From Candidatus Collinsella stercoripullorum (lineage in GTDB: Bacteria; Actinomycetota; Coriobacteriia; Coriobacteriales; Coriobacteriaceae): a DNA stretch of 60,935 bases. The DNA lies in NCBI GenBank assembly GCA_019117005.1, contig DXAO01000041.1, positions 1 through 60,935 of the forward strand, written 5' to 3'. Below, piece after piece: positions 7,463 through 16,845 of this stretch (position 1 is the first letter of the stretch; each line of letters opens with the position of its first letter). Below the pieces are notes generated by a model that saw nothing but the letters and a program-made list of their open reading frames with translations, was not told the origin of the DNA and searched no databases. The position numbers were made by a program, and so were the translations under genes.

Positions 7463-8476
7463 GTGGCCAACAAGGTGACGCTGAAGCAGATCGCGCGCGA
7501 GGTGGGGCTGTCCCCCGCCTCCGTCTCGCTCGTCCTCAACAACCGCCCCTGCCGCATCTCCGAGGAGAACCGGCGGCGCATCAAGGAGGTCGCCGCGCGC
7601 GAGCACTACATCCCCAACCAGATCGCGCGCAGCCTGGTCACCCAGCGCTCCAAGACGCTCGGCCTGATCGTCCCCAACATCGAGAGCCGCTTCTTCTCGT
7701 CGCTGGCCAAGAACCTCGAGCAGCGCTGCCGCGCCGAGGGCTACGCGCTGTTCATCACCAACTCCGACGGCCTGCCGGAGAACGACCTCGACCTGCTGAG
7801 CCTGCTCGTGACGCGCGGCGTCGACGGGCTGTTCCTCGTGGTGGGCGACGAGGTGCCCGACGACCGCGCCCTCATCGACGAGCTGTCGGGCCTGCCGGTG
7901 CCCTATGTGATGGTCGACCGCGTGGTCGACGAGCTGTCCTGCGACAAGGTCATGTTCGACCACGAGCTCGGCGGATACATGGCGACCCGCTACCTGCTGC
8001 AGATGGGGCACCGCCGCATCGCCTGCATGGTGAACGCGGCGAAGACCATCACCGGCCGCAAGCGCCTGGTGGGCTACCTGCGGGCGCTGCGCGAGGCGGG
8101 CGTCGAGCCGGACCTGTCGCTGGTCGCCGAGACCGAGTACTACATCTCGAGCGCGTACGAGGCGGCCGCCGACGTGCTCGCCAGCGACGCTACCGCGGTG
8201 TTCGCGAGCTCGGACAACATCGCGCTCGGCCTGCTCAAGCGCATGCACGAGCAGGGCAGGCGCATCCCGCGCGACTACTCGCTCGTGAGCTACGACAACA
8301 GCGCCGCCGACGCGCTGTTCGAGCCCTCGCTCACCTCGATCGAACAGAACGTCGCCGAGCTCTCCCACCATGCGGTGGGGCTCATGATGCGCCGTCTGGA
8401 CAATCCCGCCGCCGACCCGGTGGAGCGCGTGCTCAAGCCCCATCTCGTCATCAAGGAGAGCGTGGCCGCCCTGTAG
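7463..8476 (+). CDS. LacI-family transcriptional regulator
   Basis: A 337-residue DNA-binding regulator. The N-terminal helix-turn-helix and hinge are clear (VTLKQIAREVGLSPASVSLVLNN...IPNQIARSLVTQRSKTLGLIVP). The rest is the periplasmic-binding-protein-like effector domain, ending IEQNVAELSHHAVGLMM. The start is GTG at 7463, four nt after GGGAGG; the in-frame TTG at 7442 is less likely. It lies directly upstream of the phosphoketolase gene in the same orientation. Two LacI-type palindromes lie in the gap between them, so phosphoketolase is its likely target. The effector is not deducible. Confidence 0.9.
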   Translation: MANKVTLKQIAREVGLSPASVSLVLNNRPCRISEENRRRIKEVAAREHYIPNQIARSLVTQRSKTLGLIVPNIESRFFSSLAKNLEQRCRAEGYALFITNSDGLPENDLDLLSLLVTRGVDGLFLVVGDEVPDDRALIDELSGLPVPYVMVDRVVDELSCDKVMFDHELGGYMATRYLLQMGHRRIACMVNAAKTITGRKRLVGYLRALREAGVEPDLSLVAETEYYISSAYEAAADVLASDATAVFASSDNIALGLLKRMHEQGRRIPRDYSLVSYDNSAADALFEPSLTSIEQNVAELSHHAVGLMMRRLDNPAADPVERVLKPHLVIKESVAAL

Positions 8477-8821
8477 GGGCGCCGGCCGCACCGTGCGGCG
8501 GTCCCGCGTCCGTTCCGGCCGCCTTTCGCGCGGCGGCGCAACCGTCTCCCGCGCCTTTCCCCTTACGGCGGCATGACATAAAACTTTCAGAAAGATAAAA
8601 CGTTTTTCCATAATGATAAAACGTTTTATCACTTATACTGGCGCCGATGCTCGAGGCGGGTGCGGATCCCGGCGACCGGGGGTCGATCCAACCTCCGGCG
8701 CGCGCTCCGCCGAACCCCTGCCTGCGGTCCGCCGCCGCCCGCGCCCGTCCGCATCGCCCATGGCACCCTTCGGGTAGCAAGCCGCCGGGCACACCGCCCG
8801 GCGTCATGAAAAGGAGGAGCA
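8477..8821. other. Intergenic region between lacI-type gene and xfp
   Basis: Apart from the operators and TATACT box this 345-bp gap holds no supported gene. The stretch after the operators would form a ~180-nt leader before the phosphoketolase start. An AT-rich patch (8575-8640) contrasts with GC-rich flanks. Confidence 0.6.
8594..8631 (+). promoter_or_regulatory. Tandem LacI-type operators upstream of phosphoketolase
   Basis: A perfect 18-bp palindrome TGATAAAACGTTTTATCA is centred on the CG at 8622/8623. A second, imperfect copy GATAAAACGTTTTTC (8594-8608) is centred at 8601/8602. The central CG and symmetric arms are typical of LacI/GalR operators. The centres are 21 bp apart, two helical turns. 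A -10-like TATACT (8634-8639) abuts the second site, so binding would block RNA polymerase. Confidence 0.75.
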
Positions 8822-11341
8822 ATGTCCAACCCCGTGATCGGAACCCCGTGGAAGAAGCTCGACGGCCCCGTGAGCGCCGAGGCCCTCTCCGGCGTCGAGA
8901 AGTACTGGCGCTGCACCAACTACCTCTCCGTCGGCCAGATCTACCTGCGCTCCAACCCGCTCATGAAGAAGGACTGGGTCGATGAGAAGACCGGCGAGAC
9001 CCGCGACTTCGGCCGTCCCGACGTCAAGCACCGCCTCGTGGGCCACTGGGGCACCACGCCGGGTGTGAACTTCCTGTTCGGTCACGTCAACCGCCTCATC
9101 GCCGACCACCAGCAGAACGCCATCTTCCTCATGGGCCCCGGTCACGGCGGCCCGGCCGGCACCGCGCAGTCCCTGCTCGACGGCACCTACCGCGAGATCC
9201 GTCCCGACATCACCGATGACGAGGCCGGCCTCCAGAAGTTCTTCCGCCAGTTCTCCTATCCCGGCGGCATCCCCAGCCACTTCGCGCCCGAGACCCCCGG
9301 CTCCATCCACGAGGGCGGCGAGCTCGGCTACACCCTGTCCCACGCCTACGGCGCGGTGATGGACAACCCGAGCCTGCTCGCGGTCGCCGTGGTGGGCGAC
9401 GGCGAGGCCGAGACCGCGGCGCTCGCCACCTCCTGGCAGTCCAACAAGCTCGTCAACCCCAAGACCGACGGCATCGTCCTGCCGATCCTGCACCTCAACG
9501 GCTACAAGATCGCCAACCCCACCATCCTGGCCCGCATCTCCGACGAGGAGCTCACCAAGTTCTTCGAGGGCATGGGCTACAAGCCGCACTTCTTCATGGC
9601 CGGCTTCGACAACGAGCCGCACGCCTCCATCCACGCGCGCTTCGCCAACCTGCTCGAGCAGGTCTTCAACGAGATCTGCGACATCAAGACGATCGCCGAG
9701 ACCGGCGTGGAGACCCGCCCGGTCTACCCGATGATCATCTTCCGCACCCCCAAGGGCTGGACCTGCCCCAAGCACATCGACGGCAAGAAGACCGAGGACT
9801 CCTGGCGCGCCCATCAGGTGCCGCTGGCGAGCGCCAAGGACACCCATGAGCACTTCCGCGTCCTGCGCGCCTGGCTGCGCTCCTACCACCCCGAGGAGCT
9901 CTTCACCCCCGAGGGCCAGGTCCGTCCCGAGGTCACGGCCTTCATGCCCGTCGGCGACCTGCGCATCGGCGCGAACCCGAACGCCAACGGCGGCAAGGTC
10001 CGCCGCGACCTCACCCTGCCCGACATCCACGCCCACGAGGTGCCGGTCGCCGAGAAGGGCCACGGCTGGGGCGCGACCGAGGCCGCGCGCGTGTTCGGCG
10101 CCTACACCGCCGACGTGCTCGCCGCGAACGACGACTTCCGCATCTTCGGCCCGGACGAGACCGCCTCGAACCGCCTTCAGGACGCCTATCAGGTGACCAA
10201 GAAGCAGTGGGAGGCCGGCTACCACGCCGACGCCGACAACGACGAGCTCCTCGCCACGTCCGGCAAGGTCGTCGAGCAGCTGTCCGAGCACCAGTGCGAG
10301 GGCTTCCTCGAGGCCTACCTGCTCACCGGCCGCCACGGCGTGTGGAGCACCTATGAGAGCTTCGTTCACGTGGTCGACTCCATGGTGAACCAGCACTGCA
10401 AGTGGCTCGAGGCCACCGTGCGCGAGATCCCCTGGCGCGAGCCCATCGCCGGCCTGAACATCCTGCTGACGAGCCACGTGTGGCGCCAGGACCACAACGG
10501 CTTCTCCCACCAGGACCCCGGTTTCATCGACCTGCTGCTCAACAAGGCCAACGACACCCACATCGTGAACGCCTACTACCCCTGCGACGCCAACATGGCG
10601 CTCGCCGTGGCCGAGCGCGCCTACCAGTCCACGAACTGCGTGAACGCCATCTTCTGCGGCAAGCAGCCCGCCCCGACCTTCCTCACCGTCGATGAGGCCA
10701 AGGCCGAGCTCGAGGAGGGCCTCGCCGTCTGGGATTGGGCCTGCACGGCCGACAGCCTGGAGGACGCCGACCTGGTGATCGCCTCCTGCGGCGACGTCCC
10801 CACCATGGAGGCGCTGGCCGCCACCGACCTGCTGCGCAAGCTGGGCGTCAAGGTCTGGTTCGTGAACGTGGCCGACCTGCTGAAGATCCAGAGCCTGCAC
10901 GATAACGACCAGGCCATCTCCGACGAGCGCTTCGTCGAGTTCTTCGGCGGCGAGGACAAGCCGGTGCTGTTCTGCTTCCATGCCTACGAGGGCACCATCC
11001 ACCGCATCCTGTGGGAGCGCCCGGGCGTCAAGAGCTTCCGCGTCCACGGTTACGAGGAGAAGGGCTCCACGACCACCCCGTTCGACATGCTGCGCCTGAA
11101 CAACATGGACCGCTGGGCGCTGGCCGCCGACGCGCTGCGCCTGGTGGACGCGCAGGCCGGCGCCGACGAGCACGCCGCGCAGATCGACGAGTGGGAGGCC
11201 TTCCGCGACGAGGCGTTCCGCTTCGCCGTGGACGAGGGCTTCGATCATCCCGCCTTCACCGACTGGGTGTGGCCCGATGCGGCCGCCGCGACCGAGGGCG
11301 GCCTGTCCGCCACCCAGATGACCGCGGGCGACAACGAGTAA
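8822..11341 (+). CDS. xfp: Phosphoketolase (xylulose-5-P/fructose-6-P)
   Basis: An 839-residue ThDP-dependent cytosolic enzyme that splits xylulose-5-phosphate and/or fructose-6-phosphate to acetyl-phosphate plus glyceraldehyde-3-P or erythrose-4-P. It is the key step of the bifid-type or pentose shunt. Motifs seen: [54 protein letters not shown] (ThDP/metal), [12 protein letters not shown], and the C-terminal [20 protein letters not shown]. The length matches the family (~790-840). AAGGAGG lies 4 nt before the ATG. It is monocistronic, with a strong terminator downstream and control likely through the upstream LacI-type protein. Dual substrate use cannot be told from sequence. Confidence 0.96.
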   Translation: MSNPVIGTPWKKLDGPVSAEALSGVEKYWRCTNYLSVGQIYLRSNPLMKKDWVDEKTGETRDFGRPDVKHRLVGHWGTTPGVNFLFGHVNRLIADHQQNAIFLMGPGHGGPAGTAQSLLDGTYREIRPDITDDEAGLQKFFRQFSYPGGIPSHFAPETPGSIHEGGELGYTLSHAYGAVMDNPSLLAVAVVGDGEAETAALATSWQSNKLVNPKTDGIVLPILHLNGYKIANPTILARISDEELTKFFEGMGYKPHFFMAGFDNEPHASIHARFANLLEQVFNEICDIKTIAETGVETRPVYPMIIFRTPKGWTCPKHIDGKKTEDSWRAHQVPLASAKDTHEHFRVLRAWLRSYHPEELFTPEGQVRPEVTAFMPVGDLRIGANPNANGGKVRRDLTLPDIHAHEVPVAEKGHGWGATEAARVFGAYTADVLAANDDFRIFGPDETASNRLQDAYQVTKKQWEAGYHADADNDELLATSGKVVEQLSEHQCEGFLEAYLLTGRHGVWSTYESFVHVVDSMVNQHCKWLEATVREIPWREPIAGLNILLTSHVWRQDHNGFSHQDPGFIDLLLNKANDTHIVNAYYPCDANMALAVAERAYQSTNCVNAIFCGKQPAPTFLTVDEAKAELEEGLAVWDWACTADSLEDADLVIASCGDVPTMEALAATDLLRKLGVKVWFVNVADLLKIQSLHDNDQAISDERFVEFFGGEDKPVLFCFHAYEGTIHRILWERPGVKSFRVHGYEEKGSTTTPFDMLRLNNMDRWALAADALRLVDAQAGADEHAAQIDEWEAFRDEAFRFAVDEGFDHPAFTDWVWPDAAAATEGGLSATQMTAGDNE

Positions 11342-11371
11342 CCCCGCGCATCCGTCGGACCTTCGCTGCGG

Positions 11372-11407
11372 AAGGGGGCACGGCCGCTTGGCCGCGCCCC
11401 CTTTTTT
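11372..11407 (+). terminator. Rho-independent terminator after xfp
   Basis: GGGGGC-A-CGGCC ... GGCCG-C-GCCCCC stem followed by six T. Confidence 0.93.
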
Positions 11408-11582
11408 CACGTGATGAGGGGTCGCGCGGGGACGGGCGGGGTGTCAGGGTTCGGTAAAACTTCCATGCGCCGAGCAGCGAGCACTCCAGTATGCTAAAGT
11501 ATCCACGCTCAAGACGAGACGGGGGCGCATCCGCGCGAGCGGAAGCCGCCGGAGGACGACGAACAGGGGACGGTGCACGGGG

Positions 11583-13340
11583 ATGACGGCCACACCATGG
11601 GGATTCCGCGACATTCTGCCCGAGGAGGCGCAGGCGCGCGAGGACATCGCGCTCACGGTGCGGGGCATCTTGAAGGGCCATGGCTACCTGCCGGTGGAGA
11701 CGCCGCTGCTCGAGCACCGCGACGCGCTGGGCGGAGGGGGCCGCATCGCGGACACCCCGTTCAAGCTGTTCGACGACGACGGCCGCTTCCTGGTGGTGCG
11801 GCCCGACAACACCCTCCCCATCGTCCGCATGGTCGCCTCGCGGCTGGACGCCGCCCGGCTCCCGCTGCGCCTGCGCTACGACGCCCCGGTCGTGAGGACG
11901 GCGCCGCGCAACACGGGCGCCTCGCGCCAGGTGACCCAGCTCGGCTTCGAGCTCATCGGCGCGGGCGGCATCGAGGGCGACGCCGAGGTCGTGCGGTGCG
12001 CGGCGGAGGTCGCGCAGGCCCTCGACCTGCCCGATTGGCGCGTGGTCTGCGGGAGCGTCCGGCCGTACCAGGAGCTGCTCGCGCACTGCGCCGATACCGG
12101 GCTCGCCCGCCGCGCGCTCGAGCTCGTCCACCTGAACAACCTGGTCGACCTCGACGAGCTCGTGGAGGGCAGCTCCGAGCCGCCCGCGCTCAAGCGGGCG
12201 GTCAGGGAGCTGCCGCGCCTCTGCGGCGGGGCCGAGGTGCTGGCGTGCGCCCGGGAGCTGCTGGAGGGCGCCGGCGCGGATGCGCGGTCGGTGGGGGAGC
12301 TGGGCGCGCTCGCCGAGCGCCTGGCGTCGGAGGCCCCCGCGGCGGCGGAGCGCCTGTCGTTCGACTTCTCGATCGTCAACTCGTTCGGGTACTACACGGG
12401 CCTGGTCTGCAAGGTCTACGCCGCCGGCATCCCCGAGTCCATCGGCTCGGGCGGGCGCTACGACGAGGTGTTCGACGGGGCGGTCGAGGGGGTGCCCCGC
12501 GTTCCGGCCGCGGGCTTCGCGTTCTCGCTCGAACGGCTCGAGGCCGCCGTCGCGGAGCGCATGCCCGGTGCGGCTGCGGCCCCCGCGGGCGACGGCGATG
12601 CGGGCGGGGAGGGGGACGTCCCGGCGGCTCCGTCCGTCGCCGCGGCCGTCCCGTCGCCCGCTGCGCCCCCCGTGCGCATCGCCGTTCCCAAGGGCTCGCT
12701 CAACGGCGACACCCTGCGCGTTCTCGAGGCCGCCGGGCTCGACGTCGGGCCCCTGCGCGACCCGGGGCGCCACCTCATGTTCACGGTGCGCGACCGTCTC
12801 GAGGGCCCGGATTCCATCGGCGATGTGGAGTACATCATCGTGCGCGCGCAGGACGCCCCGGCGTTCGTCTCGTGCGGCGGGGCCGACTGCGGCATCTGCG
12901 GGCGCGACTCGCTCATCGAGGCCGATTGCAACCTGCTGCAGCTCGTCGACCTCCGCTTCGGTGCGTGCCGCTTCATCGAGGCCGAGCCGGCCGCAGCGTA
13001 TGCGGCGGGGGCGACGGAGCGCGCGTACGCGCGGCGCGGGACCCTGCGCGTGGCGACCAAGTACCCGCGCATCGCGGGCGCCTGGTACGCGGGGCGCGGC
13101 GTCAACGCGGATATCCTCACGCTGCACGGCAACATCGAGCTCGGGCCCATCGTGGGCATGGCGGACCGGATCGTGGACATCACGGCGACGGGCACCACGC
13201 TGCGCGAGAACGACCTGGTCGTCACCGGCGAGATCATGACCTGCACGGCGCGCTTCTTCGCGAGCCCGGGCCGCGCGCGCCTGGACCCCCGCGTCCGCGT
13301 GCTCGCCGCGCGCCTGGCGGACGTCGTGCGGCGGGGCTAG
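11583..13340 (+). CDS. hisG: HisZ-HisG fusion: ATP phosphoribosyltransferase, regulatory + short catalytic domains
   Basis: First step of histidine synthesis (ATP + PRPP to phosphoribosyl-ATP). Residues 1-~325 form HisZ, the HisRS-like regulatory subunit (WGFRDILPEEAQAREDI, VVRPDNTLPIVRM, YYTGLVCKVYA, GSGGRYDEV). A ~40-residue Ala/Pro/Gly linker follows (~326-363). Residues ~364-585 form a short-form HisG: VRIAVPKGSLNGDTL, DCGICGRDSL, TKYPRIAGAWYAGRGV and the PRPP loop VDITATGTTLREN. Short HisG normally needs separate HisZ as hetero-octamer; here both are one polypeptide. The ATG at 11583 follows a weak ribosome-binding site. It heads the his cluster, 205 bp before hisD. Confidence 0.93.
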   Translation: MTATPWGFRDILPEEAQAREDIALTVRGILKGHGYLPVETPLLEHRDALGGGGRIADTPFKLFDDDGRFLVVRPDNTLPIVRMVASRLDAARLPLRLRYDAPVVRTAPRNTGASRQVTQLGFELIGAGGIEGDAEVVRCAAEVAQALDLPDWRVVCGSVRPYQELLAHCADTGLARRALELVHLNNLVDLDELVEGSSEPPALKRAVRELPRLCGGAEVLACARELLEGAGADARSVGELGALAERLASEAPAAAERLSFDFSIVNSFGYYTGLVCKVYAAGIPESIGSGGRYDEVFDGAVEGVPRVPAAGFAFSLERLEAAVAERMPGAAAAPAGDGDAGGEGDVPAAPSVAAAVPSPAAPPVRIAVPKGSLNGDTLRVLEAAGLDVGPLRDPGRHLMFTVRDRLEGPDSIGDVEYIIVRAQDAPAFVSCGGADCGICGRDSLIEADCNLLQLVDLRFGACRFIEAEPAAAYAAGATERAYARRGTLRVATKYPRIAGAWYAGRGVNADILTLHGNIELGPIVGMADRIVDITATGTTLRENDLVVTGEIMTCTARFFASPGRARLDPRVRVLAARLADVVRRG

Positions 13341-13402
13341 CAGGCCCGCGCAGGGCTCCCGCGGTCCCGTGTTTCGGCGGGGTAACGCGGTTGTGCCGTA
13401 TG

Positions 13403-13418
13403 CTTTATCATGATAAAG
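13403..13418. promoter_or_regulatory. 16-bp palindrome in the hisG-hisD gap
   Basis: CTTTATCATGATAAAG is perfect and stands out as an AT-rich patch. It lies ~128 bp upstream of hisD, next to a TTGTGC (13391-13396). It may be an operator overlapping an internal his promoter, but the cognate regulator is unknown. Confidence 0.4.
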
Positions 13419-13545
13419 TCACCGTGTAGGAGAAGATTCGTGCGGGCGCGCGGCTCAACGATGGGCCGTGCGCCCGCCTGCTCACGGGCGCGGGTGCCGC
13501 GGCGCGCAGGCGTCGGGCGCATCCGGTGCCCCGATAGGAGTGAGG

Positions 13546-15000
13546 ATGAGGACCATCACGCTCGCGCCGGGCGAGCGCCTGCAGCCGCGCATGCTCGCGC
13601 GCGAGGGCGCCGTGCCGGCGGACATCACGGCTTCGGCCCAGGGGATCATCGACGAGGTGCGCGCCGGCGGGGACGAGGCCCTGCGCCGCTTCTGCCGCGA
13701 GTTCGACGGCGTGGACGTGGCGGACTTCCGCCTGCCCGACGAGCAGGTCGACGCGGCGCTCGAGGGGCTCGACCCCTCCTTCCTGGCCGCGCTCGAGAAG
13801 GCTGCCGCGCAGATCCGCGACTTCCACGAACGCGAGGTCCGGCAGAGCTGGTTCACCGCGCGCCCCGACGGCACCGTGCTCGGCGTGAAGGTGACGCCGG
13901 TGGCGGCGGCGGGCATCTACGTGCCGGGCGGCCGCGCGCAGTACCCCTCGACCGTCCTCATGAACGCCATCCCCGCCAAGGTCGCCGGGGTGCGCCGCGT
14001 GGTCATGGTCACGCCGCCGCAGCGCGACGCCGCGCCGGGGGCCTGCCCCATCTCCCCCTACACGCTCGCCGCGGCCAAGGTGGGCGGCGTGGACGAGATC
14101 TACACCGTCGGCGGGGCGCAGGCCGTCGCGGCGCTCGCGTACGGCACCGAGTCGATCCCGCGGGTGGAGAAGGTGACCGGGCCCGGCAACGCCTACGTCG
14201 CCGCGGCCAAGCGCCTGGTCTCGGGCGATGTCGGCATCGACATGGTCGCCGGCCCCTCGGAGGTGTGCGTGCTCGCGGACGCCACGGCCGAGCCCGCCGT
14301 GGTCGCCGCGGACCTCATGGCCCAGGCGGAGCACGACCCGCTCGCCGCATGCTACCTCGTCACCTGCGACGCCTCCTTCGCCGAGCGCGTGGAGAGGGCG
14401 GCCGAGGCGCTGCTCGCCGCCAACCCCCGCCGCGACATCGCCGCCGCGTCCCTCGCCGAGCAGGGGGCGGTCGTGATCGCGCCCGACATGCCCACCGCCC
14501 TCGAGGCCGTCAACACGATCGCGCCCGAGCACCTCGAGCTGCACTGCGCCGACGCGATGGGGCTGCTCGGCTCCATCCGCAACGCGGGGGCCATCTTCGT
14601 GGGCGCCTGGAGCTGCGAGCCGCTGGGCGACTACGTGGCCGGCCCCAACCACACGCTGCCCACGGGCGGCACCGCGACCTTCTCCAGCCCGCTGTCCGTC
14701 GACGACTTCGTCAAGAAGTCCTCGGTGATCTGCTACACGCCCGCGGGCCTGCTCGCGGACGCCCCGGCGACCCAGCGCCTCGCGCAGGCGGAGGGCCTGT
14801 GGGCGCACGGGCTGTCCGCCGGCCTGCGCCGCCGGGTCCTGGAGCTCGGTCCGGACGCGGTCTCGCCCGAGGCCCTCGCCGGGGCGGACCTGGCGCGGAC
14901 CGCCTGGCCCGGGGACGACCCGGATACCGTGGCGCGCGGGGTCTCCGGTCCCGCCGCCGAGCCCGCCGCCGAGCCCGTTTTCCCCGCGAAGGAGTCGTGA
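13546..15000 (+). CDS. hisD: Histidinol dehydrogenase
   Basis: Catalyses the last two oxidations, histidinol to histidine, with NAD and Zn. A 484-residue protein with VTPVAAAGIYVPGGRAQYPSTVLM, VTGPGNAYVAAAKRLV, the DMVAGPSEV motif, zinc-ligand region AQAEHDPLA and APEHLELH, and GPNHTLPTGGTATFSSPLSV. The ATG at 13546 is chosen because AGGAGTGAGG is just upstream and it matches the family N-terminus; an in-frame start at 13468 would add 26 unlikely residues. The ~45-residue C-terminal tail rich in Ala/Pro is longer than usual. hisC starts 4 nt after the stop. Confidence 0.97.
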   Translation: MRTITLAPGERLQPRMLAREGAVPADITASAQGIIDEVRAGGDEALRRFCREFDGVDVADFRLPDEQVDAALEGLDPSFLAALEKAAAQIRDFHEREVRQSWFTARPDGTVLGVKVTPVAAAGIYVPGGRAQYPSTVLMNAIPAKVAGVRRVVMVTPPQRDAAPGACPISPYTLAAAKVGGVDEIYTVGGAQAVAALAYGTESIPRVEKVTGPGNAYVAAAKRLVSGDVGIDMVAGPSEVCVLADATAEPAVVAADLMAQAEHDPLAACYLVTCDASFAERVERAAEALLAANPRRDIAAASLAEQGAVVIAPDMPTALEAVNTIAPEHLELHCADAMGLLGSIRNAGAIFVGAWSCEPLGDYVAGPNHTLPTGGTATFSSPLSVDDFVKKSSVICYTPAGLLADAPATQRLAQAEGLWAHGLSAGLRRRVLELGPDAVSPEALAGADLARTAWPGDDPDTVARGVSGPAAEPAAEPVFPAKES

Positions 15001-15003
15001 CCC

Positions 15004-16095
15004 ATGCCAGAGCTCTCAGATCGCATGCGCGCCCTCGTGCAGCCGCACCTCGCGGGCATCGAGCCCTACGACCCCACCTTCACGCCGTGCCGTATCAACC
15101 TGTCGGCGAACGAGAACACCTACCCGCTGCCGGCCACCGTGCGCGCCTCGGTCGACGCGGCGCTGGCGGCGACGCCGCTCAACCGCTATCCGGACCCCCT
15201 GTCCGGCGAGCTGCGATGCGAGCTGGCGGCGCGCCACGGCCTGGCGCCCGAGAACGTCTGCGTGGGCAACGGCGGCGACGAGCTGCTGTTCAACTTCCTG
15301 CTCGCCTTCGGCGGGGAGGGGCGGCGCGTCCTCAACTGCCCGCCGTGCTTCTCCGAGTACGAGTTCTTCGCCTCGCTCACGCGGACCGGCGTGCGCAACG
15401 TGCGCCGCGACCGCAGGACCTTCGAGCTCGACGAGCGCGTGCTGCTCGCCGCGGCGCCCCATACGAACCTCGCGATCCTCACCTCGCCCAACAACCCCAC
15501 GGGCAACCCCGTGTCGGCGTCGTTCGTGGCGCAGCTGTGCCGGGCCTGCCCCGGGCCGGTGATGGTCGACGAGGCCTACATCGAGTTCGCGGACGAGGGG
15601 GTCTCGGTGGAGCGCCTGCTCGGGAGCTGCCCCAACCTGGTCATCCTGCGCACGCTGTCCAAGGCCTTCGGCGCCGCCGGCATCCGCTGCGGGTACGTGC
15701 TCGCCGCTCCGGACGTGATCGAGGTGTTCGCCGCGATCCGCCAGATCTACTCGGTGAACGTGCTCACGCAGGCAGCGGCCCTCGCGCTGGTCCGCGCGCG
15801 CGCCGAGCTGGCGCCCGCGGTGGCGCAGGTGCGCGCCGAGCGCGCGCGGCTGCTCGCGGCCTTCGAGGCCGACGAGCGCCTGGAGGTGTGGCCGAGCCAG
15901 GGCAACTTCCTGCTCGTGCGCATGGACGAGGCGAGCCGCATCCGCGAGCGCCTGCGCGACGAGCGCTCCATCCTGGTGCGCGACTTCTCGTACGCATCCG
16001 GGCTGGAGGGCTGCCTGCGCATCACCGTGGGCACGCCGGAGGAGAACGACGAGCTGCTGGCGGCGCTGACGGCGCTGCTGGACGAGGAGGGCTGA
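15004..16095 (+). CDS. hisC: Histidinol-phosphate aminotransferase
   Basis: PLP-dependent fold-type I aminotransferase of 363 residues. It converts imidazole-acetol phosphate and glutamate to histidinol phosphate. Motifs: LSANENTYPLP, GNGGDELL, TSPNNPTGNPV, VDEAYIEF and the PLP lysine in LRTLSKAFGAAGIRCGY. AAGGAG precedes it within the end of hisD, so translation is coupled. Confidence 0.96.
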   Translation: MPELSDRMRALVQPHLAGIEPYDPTFTPCRINLSANENTYPLPATVRASVDAALAATPLNRYPDPLSGELRCELAARHGLAPENVCVGNGGDELLFNFLLAFGGEGRRVLNCPPCFSEYEFFASLTRTGVRNVRRDRRTFELDERVLLAAAPHTNLAILTSPNNPTGNPVSASFVAQLCRACPGPVMVDEAYIEFADEGVSVERLLGSCPNLVILRTLSKAFGAAGIRCGYVLAAPDVIEVFAAIRQIYSVNVLTQAAALALVRARAELAPAVAQVRAERARLLAAFEADERLEVWPSQGNFLLVRMDEASRIRERLRDERSILVRDFSYASGLEGCLRITVGTPEENDELLAALTALLDEEG

Positions 16096-16170
16096 GGCGC
16101 GCCGCCCCGGCCGAGGCCCCGCGCCCGCGGGGCCGACGGGGCTGGAGCGCCCGCCGGCAAGGAGGACCGG

Positions 16171-16758
16171 ATGGCGAGGACCGCCGAGGTCTCCCGCGTG
16201 ACGGGGGAGACCGATATCACCGTCAAGCTCGACCTGGACGGGTCGGGCGCCTGCGACATCTCCACGGGGGTGCCGTTTTTCGACCACATGCTCGACGCGT
16301 TCGGGCGCCACGGGCTGTTCGACCTCACGGTCCGTGCGACCGGAGACGTCGAGGTGGACGCGCACCATACCGTGGAGGACACGGGGATCGTGCTGGGCCG
16401 GGCGTTCGCGGCCGCCTTGGGCGACAAGGCGGGCATCACCCGGTTCGCCGACTGCGCGATCCCCATGGACGAGACCCTCGTGGCGGCCGCCGTCGACATC
16501 TCGGGCCGCGGGCAGGCGTACTGCGACCTGCCGCTTCCCACCGAGCGCGTGGGCGCCTTCGACACGGAGCTCGCGGTCGAGTTCTTCTACGCCTTCGCAC
16601 GGGACGCGCAGCTCACGCTGCATGTGCGCGAGCTCGCGGGGGCGAACAGCCATCACATCATCGAGGCCGCCTTCAAGGCCGTGGGCCGCTGCATGCGCCG
16701 CGCCTGCGAGCTCGACCCCCGCGTGCAGGGCGTCCCCTCCACCAAGGGCAGCCTGTAG
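16171..16758 (+). CDS. hisB: Imidazoleglycerol-phosphate dehydratase
   Basis: A 195-residue Mn-dependent dehydratase, monofunctional (no fused histidinol-phosphatase domain). The two metal-binding motifs are present: DAHHTVEDTGIVLG and NSHHIIEAAFKAVG. FFDHMLDAFGRHG lies near the N-terminus. AAGGAGG is 6 nt before the ATG. No histidinol-phosphatase gene is found in this operon, so that step must be encoded elsewhere. Confidence 0.97.
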   Translation: MARTAEVSRVTGETDITVKLDLDGSGACDISTGVPFFDHMLDAFGRHGLFDLTVRATGDVEVDAHHTVEDTGIVLGRAFAAALGDKAGITRFADCAIPMDETLVAAAVDISGRGQAYCDLPLPTERVGAFDTELAVEFFYAFARDAQLTLHVRELAGANSHHIIEAAFKAVGRCMRRACELDPRVQGVPSTKGSL

Positions 16759-16845
16759 CGACCGGGGCGTCGCGTTCGGGGGCGAGGTCGAGACGCCGCA
16801 GGGGGACGGGGTCGATTCATCACGGGTACGGAGAGGGGTGCGGTC

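Noticed and set aside
8804..11410. Very long open frame on the minus strand opposite phosphoketolase
   Set aside because: Shadow of a GC-rich gene; its translation is low-complexity Val/Gly/Leu/His and has no ribosome-binding site or family motif.
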